Positions 8,431 through 15,586 of a stretch of DNA of 44,709 bases are shown here, piece by piece. Under the pieces are notes generated by a model, which did no database searches, had not been told where the DNA came from, and saw only the letters and a program-made list of their open reading frames with translations. The stretch is from CAYMKL01 sp964390805 (lineage in GTDB: Bacteria > Chloroflexota > Anaerolineae > VGOG01): contig CAYMKL010000045.1 of NCBI GenBank assembly GCA_964390805.1, positions 1 through 44,709 on the forward strand, in the 5' to 3' direction. Position numbers and translations under genes: made by a program. Every line of letters starts with the position of its first letter. Within the stretch, counting starts at the first letter, position 1.

Positions 8431-8470
8431 CCCGAACGGCTCGACTGAGCTCGCCGAAGTCTTGTTCGGG
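8431..8470. repeat. TTCGAC/GCTCAG-family palindrome splitting the Cas4-like gene
   Basis: CCCGAAC and GTTCGGG form the ends of an inverted repeat whose core (TCGACTGAGCTCGCCGAAG) belongs to a family seen many times in this window. CGGGTTTTT occurs just outside on both sides (8401-8409 and 8467-8475). It lies between the two Cas4-like pieces. Confidence 0.6.
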
Positions 8471-8532
8471 TTTTTCGCGCCCCCCCTGACAAGTTAGGAA
8501 CTCCGGCATCCTGAAGTCGTGACTACACAGGT

Positions 8533-8790
8533 CTAGCCCCGCAAGGCCAGCACCAGCAACAACGCGCCGGCCAGCACTGCCAGGGCCAGTGCCACATACG
8601 CCCAGCGCTGCAGCCGGCGAGAACTCACCACCTTTTGCCCATGTCGGACGTGGGCTGCTTCGCCAGCCGCCAGCCTCTCCAGGTTGGTTGGACGATAGCC
8701 AAGCACTCTTCCCAGCCACCAGGCCCTGGCGCAGTAGGCGTACTGGCCCAACTCGCTGGCTCGAATAATCTGGCCAGCCTTCTTAGCCAT
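8533..8790 (-). CDS. Cas4-like nuclease, N-terminal part with membrane segment
   Basis: An 85-aa product. RASELGQYAYCARAWWLGRV followed by GEAAHVRHG matches the N-terminus of Cas4-family nucleases, including the first Fe-S Cys and the conserved His/Gly block. A hydrophobic helix (about residues 62-83) closes the reading frame with a TAG at 8533. The nuclease core is downstream in another frame (7868-8401). In related stand-alone proteins I would expect a two-helix membrane hairpin between these parts, which fits the pieces seen. It overlaps the end of the translin gene by 8 nt. Confidence 0.65.
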   Translation of the reverse strand: MAKKAGQIIRASELGQYAYCARAWWLGRVLGYRPTNLERLAAGEAAHVRHGQKVVSSRRLQRWAYVALALAVLAGALLLVLALRG

Positions 8791-9421
8791 CGGCGCTGAC
8801 CCTCTCCTCGAAGGCCCGCAGAGCTTCCTGCAGCTTATCCTGACGCATGGCCATCGTCAAATCGCCTCGCGTTCGCTCCAGCACTCCCCGCACCATGTCA
8901 GTAGTGCGGCGAAGCCTGCTGGTGATGGCGTCGGGGAAGTCTATGGTGACCAGGATAGCGTAGACGTCGTCCATGGCTGAGAGTATCACCTCACCCCGTT
9001 TGATCTGGCCGCGACGGATTATATCCAGCACGTAGCGACGCAGTTCCCCCACCGCCTCGCCCAGGCCGTTGAGATAAGCGGCGTACTCTATACCCAGGTC
9101 ATCGGGGTCGGGCAGGGGCCCGTCGGTGATCAGAGCGTAGGTGATGCTGGCCTCGGCTAACTCTTTCAGGGCATCCTGGGTATAGCCAGCATAGTACAGG
9201 TCTGGGTAATCGGCCACACATTCCACCAACTCGGAGGCCGCCTGGTGTGCCGTGGTCAGGAGTTGACTGGCCTTCTCAAACTCAGCCCTGTGGGTAGCAC
9301 GGATAGAGTTGGCGCAATAGCGGATCAACTCTCGCGAGCGGCGCAGCGCGTCGTCCCGCGCCGCGTTCTTGGCCTCGAAGTTCTGACGAATTCTCTCGGT
9401 AATGGCGTCCAGTTTTTCCAA
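8783..9421 (-). CDS. Translin family protein
   Basis: A 212-aa, mostly helical protein. The segments LDAITERIRQNFEAKNAARD, ALRRSRELIRYCANSIRATH and LKELAEASITYALI resemble the translin/TRAX fold known from eukaryotes and found in some archaea and Chloroflexota. Eukaryotic translin binds RNA and single-stranded DNA; the bacterial role is not established. The TTG at 9421 is chosen because AAGGAGG lies 5 nt upstream and conserved sequence begins there; a longer frame from 9508 reads through an inverted-repeat element. It is followed by the split Cas4-like gene with an 8-nt overlap. Confidence 0.75.
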   Translation of the reverse strand: MEKLDAITERIRQNFEAKNAARDDALRRSRELIRYCANSIRATHRAEFEKASQLLTTAHQAASELVECVADYPDLYYAGYTQDALKELAEASITYALITDGPLPDPDDLGIEYAAYLNGLGEAVGELRRYVLDIIRRGQIKRGEVILSAMDDVYAILVTIDFPDAITSRLRRTTDMVRGVLERTRGDLTMAMRQDKLQEALRAFEERVSADG

Positions 9422-9447
9422 AGGGTCCTCCTTGCTATCTATGCCTA

Positions 9448-9517
9448 GAAACCAGGCTTCGTCCTGAGGCTCAGCCCGAAGGGTTTTTGCTGGTAAGCGA
9501 AGCGGCAACCTGGTTTC
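9448..9517. repeat. 70-bp inverted-repeat element
   Basis: Begins GAAACCAGG and ends CCTGGTTTC (perfect 9-bp terminal inverted repeats). The inside carries the CCTGAGGCTCAGCCCGAAGG core of the TTCGAC/GCTCAG family. It lies between the DUF3467 and translin genes and creates a spurious N-terminal extension of the latter. Confidence 0.65.
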
Positions 9518-9523
9518 TTGTGC

Positions 9524-9832
9524 CTACTTGATGAAGCCGATAGGCTTTTCCTCATCGAACCCGTGCTCAGGCGTCTTGATCTCGCCGAACTTCTCCTGGA
9601 ACTTCCCCAGGTTGTCTCCCAAGGCTCGATGCAGGAGCTTGGCGTTCATGGGCGTCATCACGATGCGGGCATAGACTTTGGCCTTGGGCATGTTGGGGAG
9701 CAACTTGGCGAAGTCCACCACGATCTCCGATGGAGAATGGGTGATGAGGGCAAAGTTGGAGTAGATGGCCTCCAAATCCTGAGGTAACTCAATGTTAACG
9801 CGCACTTGCGGTTGGCCTTTCTTGTTGCTCAT
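9524..9832 (-). CDS. DUF3467 family protein
   Basis: A 102-aa protein. VRVNIELPQDLEAIYSNFAL, then PSEIVVDFAKLLPNMPKAKV, ARIVMTPMNAKLLHRAL and a closing NLGKFQEKFGEI match the DUF3467 pattern, a small bacterial/archaeal family of unknown function. AAGGAG precedes the ATG by 7 nt. It lies between DUF503 and translin genes, each separated by a palindromic element, so operon membership is uncertain. Confidence 0.8.
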   Translation of the reverse strand: MSNKKGQPQVRVNIELPQDLEAIYSNFALITHSPSEIVVDFAKLLPNMPKAKVYARIVMTPMNAKLLHRALGDNLGKFQEKFGEIKTPEHGFDEEKPIGFIK

Positions 9833-9862
9833 AATGCAGCTCCTTTCGTTGATGGTAACTTA

Positions 9863-9964
9863 CACGTCGGATGTTACGACAAGCATCCTGAGCCTGTCGA
9901 AGGATGCGGGTCTTGCCAAGTCGCACCCTTCGACAAGCTCAGGGTGCTAAGGTGATCCGACGTG
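9863..9964. repeat. 102-bp MITE-like composite palindrome
   Basis: Outer 10-bp inverted repeats (CACGTCGGAT ... ATCCGACGTG) enclose two perfect hairpins: GCATCCT...AGGATGC with a GAGCCTGTCGA loop, and GCACCCT...AGGGTGC with a TCGACAAGCTC loop. The loops carry the TTCGAC/GCTCAG core found elsewhere in the window. It has no coding capacity. Confidence 0.7.
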
Positions 9965-9972
9965 CGGCGACT

Positions 9973-10257
9973 CTAAAACATCTCAATCCGATAATCCACC
10001 ACCTCCACATCGGGGCGGTTGGTCTCGATCCACTCGACAACTCTGGCCAGGAGGCCGTGCACGTAGGCGGACCCGTTAGACACACAGGCCACCCCCAGCG
10101 TAGCCGACTGCCAGAGGTCGTGGTTGTCCACTTCTGCGATAGAGACGTTGAACTGGTTGCGCACCCGGGCCATGACGGACTTGATGACTCGCCGCTTGCC
10201 CTTCAGCGACCCGTTGCCGGGGATGCGTAGTTCGATGGTACAGGTGCCGATGATCAT
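9973..10257 (-). CDS. DUF503 family protein (YlxP-like)
   Basis: A 94-aa protein with the family pattern IGTCTIELRIPGNGSLKGKR, VIKSVMARVRNQFNVSIAEV, then DLWQSATLGVACVS. Bacillus YlxP sits in the nusA-infB operon and its role is unclear; here it is away from that operon. The ATG at 10257 is 6 nt after GGAGG. A palindromic element follows the stop. Confidence 0.88.
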   Translation of the reverse strand: MIIGTCTIELRIPGNGSLKGKRRVIKSVMARVRNQFNVSIAEVDNHDLWQSATLGVACVSNGSAYVHGLLARVVEWIETNRPDVEVVDYRIEMF

Positions 10258-10330
10258 GATCAACCTCCAAGGGCCGGTACCTTATTCTACCTCATTGTGC
10301 CAGATTTAGCAACATGGCGAAAGGCATACC

Positions 10331-11164
10331 TCACCCCCGAAAATTCCACCCCCGCGCCGCATACTTCTCCCGCCGGAGCTTCTCGGCCAGGGCCAACTCG
10401 TGCTCGCTGAGTTGGCCAGGAATCAGCCGCAGGTTCAGGGCTTGGGCGAAGCCAGCCGCTATATGCCGGGCAACTTCCTCGAAAGGGACGCTGTACCCCA
10501 GCGCTAGCTCCAGCGAGGTTGCGCGGGCCCGCAGCTCGTGCTTCAACTCCTCCCGCCTCTCTTCCGATGGCACTTTCAGGAAGTCGAAGATGCGGGCAAT
10601 GTCGCCTTCTAGGGGCAGGGAGCCGTGCTGAAGCACCCCCCTCTTCTTGCGCACCTGAGCGCTGCCCACCAACTTCTTGCCGCCTACGGTGATCTCGTAA
10701 TTGGATGGGGCATCAAAGCAAGCGGCTGACTCGCCCTTGTTGTTAGCAGCCTCGACCTGAGTGACGGCCAGGTCCAGTCCCCGCAACCCCGTCACCAACC
10801 CCGCGCTCAAACGACGATAAGACTCGATCACGCCTCCGGCCACGCGAGGCTCCACTTGGGGGGCAACGACGCTGTAAGTGAGCTCGTCGGCGTGGAGGAT
10901 GGATCGCCCGCCCGTCGCCCGCCGCACCAAGCCGATACCAGCCTCTCGACACCTGTCTACATCCACCTCGCTTTCCATTGACTGGCTGTAGCCAATGGAG
11001 AGGCAAGGCGGCTGCCAGCCGTAGAAGCGAAGCGTGGGCCGGGATTTCCCCTCAGCCACAGCCCATAGGATGGCTTCGTCAATGGCCATGTTGGTAGCGC
11101 CATCCGCCAGGCCAGTTTCCAACAGCCGCCAATCAGCGGAAGGGTAAGTGATCGAATCGGTCAT
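10331..11164 (-). CDS. Octanoyltransferase LipM / lipoate-protein ligase A family
   Basis: A 277-aa protein of the BPL/LplA fold. RRATGGRSILHADELTYSV (about residues 82-100) is the lipoyl-binding block. SACFDAPSNYEITVGGKKLV then GSAQVRKKRGVLQHGSL is the second. The Cys in ACFDAPS is placed like the catalytic Cys of LipM, which moves octanoyl groups from acyl carrier protein to GcvH, so LipM fits better than a ligase. The C-terminal helical part is typical. The start overlaps the stop of the upstream 427-aa gene by ATGA, suggesting coupling. A biotin-synthase-like radical SAM gene lies three genes upstream. Confidence 0.85.
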   Translation of the reverse strand: MTDSITYPSADWRLLETGLADGATNMAIDEAILWAVAEGKSRPTLRFYGWQPPCLSIGYSQSMESEVDVDRCREAGIGLVRRATGGRSILHADELTYSVVAPQVEPRVAGGVIESYRRLSAGLVTGLRGLDLAVTQVEAANNKGESAACFDAPSNYEITVGGKKLVGSAQVRKKRGVLQHGSLPLEGDIARIFDFLKVPSEERREELKHELRARATSLELALGYSVPFEEVARHIAAGFAQALNLRLIPGQLSEHELALAEKLRREKYAARGWNFRG

Positions 11165-12444
11165 ATTGACTCATTCTGAAGAACGGAATCCATCCACTCC
11201 CGGGTGCTGATTCCCAATTGCCGTGCGCGTTCGAGAAGGCTCTCTTGGATGACAGTACCCCTGGGATTACCGCCTCCCGCAAGGTTATACCACAAACAGG
11301 CGGCGAGCCATTCTTTTACAGGGGCCCTTTCCTCCCCAAGATAGGCGTACACGCGCAGTATTTCGTTCTTGGGATCGAACCCCAGGTCGAGAAGCACAAA
11401 CTGCATGGGTTTTCCCAGCAGCCACTTGTCGAGCCCCAATGCATAGCCAAACAGCAGGCGGGCTAGCCGCTCCCGTTCCGTTCCCGTTTTGCGGGTTGGG
11501 ATCTCCGCTCTGCCAGTTCCTATGCCGTGAATCCAGGTCTCAATCCAGCGGAGGCTGCTGTGATGGCAATCGCACAAGGTGTGGAGTCCATGGGCCATGT
11601 AGCCACAGAGCTTGTAGAGCTCCCTCTTCTGCTCATCCTCAATGAAATCGAGGCTGTCTTTGTAATACGGCTGAATCTTCGGCAGACCTGCCAGCTCAGC
11701 GATCTCTGCATCGAGCTGGGCTCCGCGACCACCTTCCCCGAAGCAATTGTGCATGACCGCCTCAAACTGCGCGGTATCGTCCATCTCTGCCGACAGGCTG
11801 GCTTTGGTGAAGAACTCAAATGGCAGCAACATCCTCTCCATCATCAACTGCTGCAATCTTGTCAGCTCTGAGACCGGACCGAGCCAATCGTACGTGCGGT
11901 TGATGAAACCGGCCGCATACGGAAACTGCTTGATGAGCTCTTCTTTTGGCTTGCCTGCCATGTAGCCCGTCAGAACGGCATGTATGGTTCGCATGGACTC
12001 CACCTGACGGGGTTGCGTGCCTCGCGCTTCCCACCACATACAGCCAGGCCAGCATCCGTTGTGAAACGAGGGTTCGGGCAGCTTGCCCCGGCCGATGCCG
12101 TTGAGCAGCTCATCAATGGTGACCGGCACCCCACTGTCACAAAGCACCAGGCTCCCAATGTGCGCCCGAATCTGCCGGGCGTTGTCGTCCAGCGGCTCCA
12201 GGCGAGCCTGCATTTCGTTGATGTGTTTTATTTCGTCGTTCCACTGGTCTGACTGGCCGGGCCAGGTCCAGGTCCACACGGACCAGCGCTTGATGACGTT
12301 GCTAGCCTCGTCGGTGACAATGGCCGTGGGCGAATCCTCTCCTGGATCGGACAGCCAGGGCTCTGCGTCATCCACGTACATGGCCTCGAAGCCCGGAGAT
12401 ACCGTGTCGTATGGTACCAATCGCGCTTTCTTAGTCTTTGACAT
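11161..12444 (-). CDS. Unrecognised 427-aa cytoplasmic protein
   Basis: I do not recognise the family. There is no signal peptide or membrane segment. The sequence is rich in Trp and has clustered Cys/His: FHNGCWPGCMWWEARGTQP (about residue 130-148) and LCDCHHSSLRWIETW (about 290-305), which could bind a metal. A regular helical C-terminal half ends ERARQLGISTREWMDSVL. The ATG is preceded by GGGAG 7 nt away. It is coupled to the LipM gene (ATGA overlap) and preceded by a CPBP protease gene. Confidence 0.8.
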   Translation of the reverse strand: MSKTKKARLVPYDTVSPGFEAMYVDDAEPWLSDPGEDSPTAIVTDEASNVIKRWSVWTWTWPGQSDQWNDEIKHINEMQARLEPLDDNARQIRAHIGSLVLCDSGVPVTIDELLNGIGRGKLPEPSFHNGCWPGCMWWEARGTQPRQVESMRTIHAVLTGYMAGKPKEELIKQFPYAAGFINRTYDWLGPVSELTRLQQLMMERMLLPFEFFTKASLSAEMDDTAQFEAVMHNCFGEGGRGAQLDAEIAELAGLPKIQPYYKDSLDFIEDEQKRELYKLCGYMAHGLHTLCDCHHSSLRWIETWIHGIGTGRAEIPTRKTGTERERLARLLFGYALGLDKWLLGKPMQFVLLDLGFDPKNEILRVYAYLGEERAPVKEWLAACLWYNLAGGGNPRGTVIQESLLERARQLGISTREWMDSVLQNESI

Positions 12445-12490
12445 AATCCCACTCCCTTAATTGCTCAGCGGGATGACGGCCTCCGCAGGG

Positions 12491-13180
12491 TCATCCACCT
12501 GTCCCTATGGCGTTGATGATGATTACTGCTAGCCAGAGCAGCAGGTGGGTGATCCATGTAGCCGCCGTAGACTTCGACCAATGCCGCACCAATCCGAAGA
12601 TCAGCGCTCCGAGATAGAGCTGACCCAGTCGGCTGAGCCATTGAGCCAGCGGCGCGCCCCATCCCCAGTAGAGGTCGGCAGGGTGGTGCCTCAGTCCCCA
12701 TAGGACGGCAGGAAGCAGCAGGCCCACGGCCAGGCCATACCTCTCGGTCAGCCCTGTCTGCATGTAACCCCGGAACATGATCTCTTCGCCCAGGGTGGTG
12801 ATCGGCCAGAGGGCCACCAGGAGCAGGACAAGCGGCAGGGTGAGGGGGCTGATGCCCTGGCCGTAAGGGAACGAGGGGGAGCCCACCACCTTGACCACAA
12901 GAAAGGTGACAGCTAGAGACAGCGATACCCCCAGCACCCCCCAGGCCAAAGTCTTCCACCCTTGCCAGCGCCAGCCTAGAGCATCTCTGATTCGACGCCC
13001 CGATGAGGAGCGAGCGAGCACCAAGATCGGCAAGCACAGGTTCAAGAGCATGATCGAGAGCTCGCACAGGGCGCCGGGGAGAGGGTCGAGTTGAAAATAG
13101 AGCTTCCCCGTGAGCAGGTAGATCACGCCATGGGGCACGAAGTTGGCTACGAACCAGATGAGGAGCATCGTGGGCAACAT
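12491..13180 (-). CDS. CPBP family intramembrane metalloprotease
   Basis: A 229-aa polytopic membrane protein with about seven hydrophobic segments. The CPBP (CAAX protease and bacteriocin-processing) motifs are seen as TTLGEEIMFRGYMQ (paired Glu, Arg) at about residue 128-141 and WGLRHHPADLYWG (His) at about 160-172, with a final ATWITHLLLW. These residues bind the catalytic zinc in the family. An AAGGAG lies just before the ATG. It is 8 nt downstream of the radical SAM gene. Substrate unknown. Confidence 0.88.
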   Translation of the reverse strand: MLPTMLLIWFVANFVPHGVIYLLTGKLYFQLDPLPGALCELSIMLLNLCLPILVLARSSSGRRIRDALGWRWQGWKTLAWGVLGVSLSLAVTFLVVKVVGSPSFPYGQGISPLTLPLVLLLVALWPITTLGEEIMFRGYMQTGLTERYGLAVGLLLPAVLWGLRHHPADLYWGWGAPLAQWLSRLGQLYLGALIFGLVRHWSKSTAATWITHLLLWLAVIIINAIGTGG

Positions 13181-13188
13181 CTCACTCC

Positions 13189-14250
13189 TTATCCTATGGT
13201 CTCTAGTTCCTCAATGGCCCTCTCCACTTCTTCCGCCCTCAGGAGCCTCGGATAATTGTACATCGTCCCGCCAGGCCGCTCGTTGTAAAAGGGGCGGTTG
13301 CAATCGGGACAGCCGGAGGTCTGAAAAGCGACGCCGTCAGCCAGGATTTCGGGCAGACGAGGGAGGTTAAAATTGAGAAGTTGGCCTGTGGCGGAAAAGG
13401 TGAAATTCTCGATTCGAGCCAGGTTGTTGGTTATTAGATATCGAGCGACTTGCACTCGTCTGTAAGTGGAGATGGGAGGTGGGGAAGCCTCTTCCATGCG
13501 GGTGCCTCGGACGGGGGTGAAGGCGAAGAGCCCCACGACGAGGCCCAAGTCGTGCATCCGCTGGATCATTTCGGCCATCTCCTGTTCTGTCTCACCCAGG
13601 CCGACGATGAGATGCACAGCTCCACGGCCGGGGAACCGCCGCGCTGTTTCTTCGATGAGGGAGAGATTCCGCGCCCAACTTCCGCCCTTGACTCGCTGGA
13701 AGACCGACTCGCAAGCGGCATCCAGCCCGAAGCCAATGTGGTCAACTCCTGCCGTCAACAACTCCTCGACCTGAGCCATGTCTTTGGGCAGGATGGCAGC
13801 ATCAACAGGGACATCGCAGGCTTTTCGCACCGCTCGGATCACCTCCAGCGTGCGCTGGAAATAACCCTCGGCCACTGTCACCTGGAGGCAGCAGCGCCGG
13901 ATGTCTCCCCGCTCGACGGCCTTAGCCAGCAGTGCCAGGGTCTGGGGCTGGTCGAATTCCGGCCAGGTGACGCGGGAGAGCAACTTTGAAGCGCTGGCCT
14001 GGCTGGAGCGCGCCTGGGCACAGAAGCCGCAATCCATGCCGCAGCGCCCCCCCAGCATCAGGTAGGCCGTGGTGGGCGCGGCGTCCATGGCCACGTCGGC
14101 CAGGCCCAGCACGGCGGCCGTGCCAATGGAGAGGTTGATGCTCCGTAGATCCAATCTTGCTCGGCCTGGATCGCCAGATTCAGGCCCAAAGCGGGGATTT
14201 GACAATCCCCTTGGAGCAATCTTGGATCCACTGGCGCTACTCAGTGCCAT
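13189..14250 (-). CDS. Radical SAM enzyme, biotin-synthase/lipoyl-synthase-like
   Basis: A 353-aa radical SAM protein with the 4Fe-4S motif CGMDCGFCAQA (about residues 70-80) and a GRGAVHLIVGLGETEQE region like biotin-synthase relatives. The C-terminus holds SGCPDCNRPFYNERPGG, extra Cys that could bind an auxiliary cluster. Family relatives include BioB and the two-part lipoyl synthases LipS1/LipS2; the nearby LipM gene makes a lipoyl role possible, but only one such enzyme is visible. Start at 14250 has AAAGGA 6-7 nt upstream and overlaps the HEAT gene by 10 nt. Residues about 5-32 are encoded by a dispersed repeat, so conserved sequence begins near LRSINLSIG. Confidence 0.82.
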   Translation of the reverse strand: MALSSASGSKIAPRGLSNPRFGPESGDPGRARLDLRSINLSIGTAAVLGLADVAMDAAPTTAYLMLGGRCGMDCGFCAQARSSQASASKLLSRVTWPEFDQPQTLALLAKAVERGDIRRCCLQVTVAEGYFQRTLEVIRAVRKACDVPVDAAILPKDMAQVEELLTAGVDHIGFGLDAACESVFQRVKGGSWARNLSLIEETARRFPGRGAVHLIVGLGETEQEMAEMIQRMHDLGLVVGLFAFTPVRGTRMEEASPPPISTYRRVQVARYLITNNLARIENFTFSATGQLLNFNLPRLPEILADGVAFQTSGCPDCNRPFYNERPGGTMYNYPRLLRAEEVERAIEELETIG

Positions 14251-14936
14251 GTGACGTCCTTTGACCCGAACTCGCTATCCAGGATGGTCCAAATGTCGTC
14301 CCACAGATGGCGGTCGGCGAAACGAGCCTGAATGTCGTCCAGCGTGCGGCTGAAGGTGCGCTGGTCGGTCTCGCCCGCGATGGTTAGCACGGCGTTGGCG
14401 ATCCCAAATCGAATCTCCCAGTTGCCTCGGTGTTGGCGGTGGATTTTGCGCAAGAGGGGGATGTCTTCCATCGTGCCGACAGTGATCATGGCTGCCGCTG
14501 CATTGGAGACAAGTTCTTCATCGTCAGCGTCGAGGGTCTGGCGCAGGAAGGGAAGAACGCGGTCGTCGCCCAACCCGCTCAGGCTGAGGGCGGCGGTGGA
14601 GGCGCGCGCCAGGTCATCCTGGTGAGCCTGGAAGAGATTCCACAGCGGCTCGCGAGCGCGCTCGTCGCCCGTCAAGCCCAGGAGCGAAACCACTTCGTCG
14701 GCAGCGAAGTCGTCCAGCGTCGGATCGAGCAGGGCGTCGAGCAACTCGGAGGCGACCATCTCGCCCATTTGGCTCAACAGGTCGAAAGCACGGTCGTGCT
14801 CCTCCTGAGTAGGTCCAGCCAACTGGCGGATCAACCGGGGAACCTGATCTCGGTATTGGCGATAAAGTCGCTCGGCCGCTGGGCGCATCTGGCGGCGGCG
14901 CTCAGCGCTGGTCTTCAGAATCTTGGGGTTAGGCAT
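14241..14936 (-). CDS. HEAT-repeat protein
   Basis: A 231-aa helical-repeat protein. After a basic N-terminus (ILKTSAERRRQMRPAAERLY) come several HEAT-like units of about 32 residues, for example LLSQMGEMVASELLDALLDP, VVSLLGLTGDERAREPLWNL and ALSLSGLGDDRVLPFLRQTL. Such proteins act as protein-binding scaffolds; no catalytic site is visible. AAGGAGG is 5 nt before the ATG. It is the first gene after the minus-strand promoter at 14986-15014 and overlaps the radical SAM gene. Confidence 0.85.
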   Translation of the reverse strand: MPNPKILKTSAERRRQMRPAAERLYRQYRDQVPRLIRQLAGPTQEEHDRAFDLLSQMGEMVASELLDALLDPTLDDFAADEVVSLLGLTGDERAREPLWNLFQAHQDDLARASTAALSLSGLGDDRVLPFLRQTLDADDEELVSNAAAAMITVGTMEDIPLLRKIHRQHRGNWEIRFGIANAVLTIAGETDQRTFSRTLDDIQARFADRHLWDDIWTILDSEFGSKDVTWH

Positions 14937-14985
14937 TTGTACCTCCTTGGTTGCCTGCGGAAACGTTGATCATCTCTCGACGATT

Positions 14986-15014
14986 ATTATAACCTAGCTC
15001 AAGTGGGGTGTCAA
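14986..15014 (-). promoter_or_regulatory. Consensus sigma-70-type promoter (minus strand)
   Basis: On the minus strand TTGACA (15014-15009) and TATAAT (14991-14986) are both perfect and 17 bp apart. It faces the HEAT-repeat gene and probably drives at least the first part of the left arm. Confidence 0.85.
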
Positions 15015-15080
15015 AAAGGCGTAGGCTCTTCACCTGTTTCTGGAAGAGGACCCGTTGCGGGCTTTGAATGACCAGACTCT

Positions 15081-15109
15081 TTGACAACTTCTAAGAAGTG
15101 CGGTATAAT
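15081..15109 (+). promoter_or_regulatory. Consensus sigma-70-type promoter for the tRNA cluster
   Basis: TTGACA (15081-15086) and TATAAT (15104-15109) are perfect with a 17-bp spacer, 46 nt before the tRNA-Lys gene. It diverges from the minus-strand promoter 66 bp away. Confidence 0.88.
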
Positions 15110-15155
15110 CCAAGTAAGTTGAGTGAGCTAAGAGAAAGACGGGTTTGCAGAGCCA

Positions 15156-15227
15156 GAGCCGCTAACTCAATGGAAGAGTATCGGCCTTTTAAGCCGAGAG
15201 TTGTGGGTTCGAATCCCACGCGGCTCA
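15156..15227 (+). tRNA. tRNA-Lys (anticodon TTT)
   Basis: A cloverleaf can be folded: acceptor GAGCCGC/GCGGCTC, anticodon arm TCGGC-CTTTTAA-GCCGA giving anticodon TTT, and T arm GTGGG-TTCGAAT-CCCAC, with discriminator A. The CCA end is not encoded. Confidence 0.95.
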
Positions 15228-15263
15228 CTGGAGATAAATGAGGCATTGATAAGATTTAGACGC

Positions 15264-15336
15264 AGCGAGGTAGCTCAACAGGTAGAGTATCCGGCTGTTA
15301 ACCGGAAGGTTGTGGGTTCGAAGCCCACCCTCGCTG
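15264..15336 (+). tRNA. tRNA-Asn (anticodon GTT)
   Basis: Acceptor AGCGAGG/CCTCGCT, D arm beginning GCTC, anticodon arm TCCGG-CTGTTAA-CCGGA giving GTT, T arm GTGGG-TTCGAAG-CCCAC, discriminator G. CCA is not encoded. Two flanking bases on each side (GC/GC) could extend the acceptor helix in the precursor. Confidence 0.95.
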
Positions 15337-15369
15337 CCTTTCCCCCATAGTGCAAACCAGGGGGAACGG

Positions 15370-15440
15370 TCGGGGATAGTCTAAAGGCAAGACGCGGGAC
15401 TTTGAATCCTAAAATCCAGGTTCGAATCCTGGTCCCCGAG
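15370..15440 (+). tRNA. tRNA-Gln (anticodon TTG)
   Basis: Acceptor TCGGGGA/TCCCCGA, anticodon loop CTTTGAA giving TTG, T arm CCAGG-TTCGAAT-CCTGG, discriminator G. CCA follows directly at 15441-15443, so this one, unlike its two neighbours, has an encoded CCA end. The anticodon stem has a weak outer pair (C/A). Confidence 0.92.
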
Positions 15441-15445
15441 CCATA

Positions 15446-15490
15446 GTCATTGTGCGAAAGGGGGCGTTCCGCCCCCTTTCGCACAATGAC
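15446..15490 (+). terminator. Long perfect hairpin after the tRNA cluster
   Basis: Arms of 21 bp (GTCATTGTGCGAAAGGGGGCG and its exact complement) around a 3-nt loop, starting 3 nt after the tRNA-Gln CCA. There is no T-tract behind it, so it may be a factor-dependent or bidirectional terminator, or a repeat element used as one. Confidence 0.65.
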
Positions 15491-15586
15491 AACTCTTGAG
15501 CCCCGACATTCACTTAGCGCATGATTGACATGCCTCTGAGCGACGCATCCCCCATAAACCTCAAAGAAAGGAAGGAGGAAAGACCC

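Noticed and set aside
7868..8790. CRISPR-Cas locus suggested by the Cas4-like gene
   Set aside because: No repeat-spacer array, Cas1, Cas2 or effector gene is present in the window; stand-alone Cas4-like nucleases are common.
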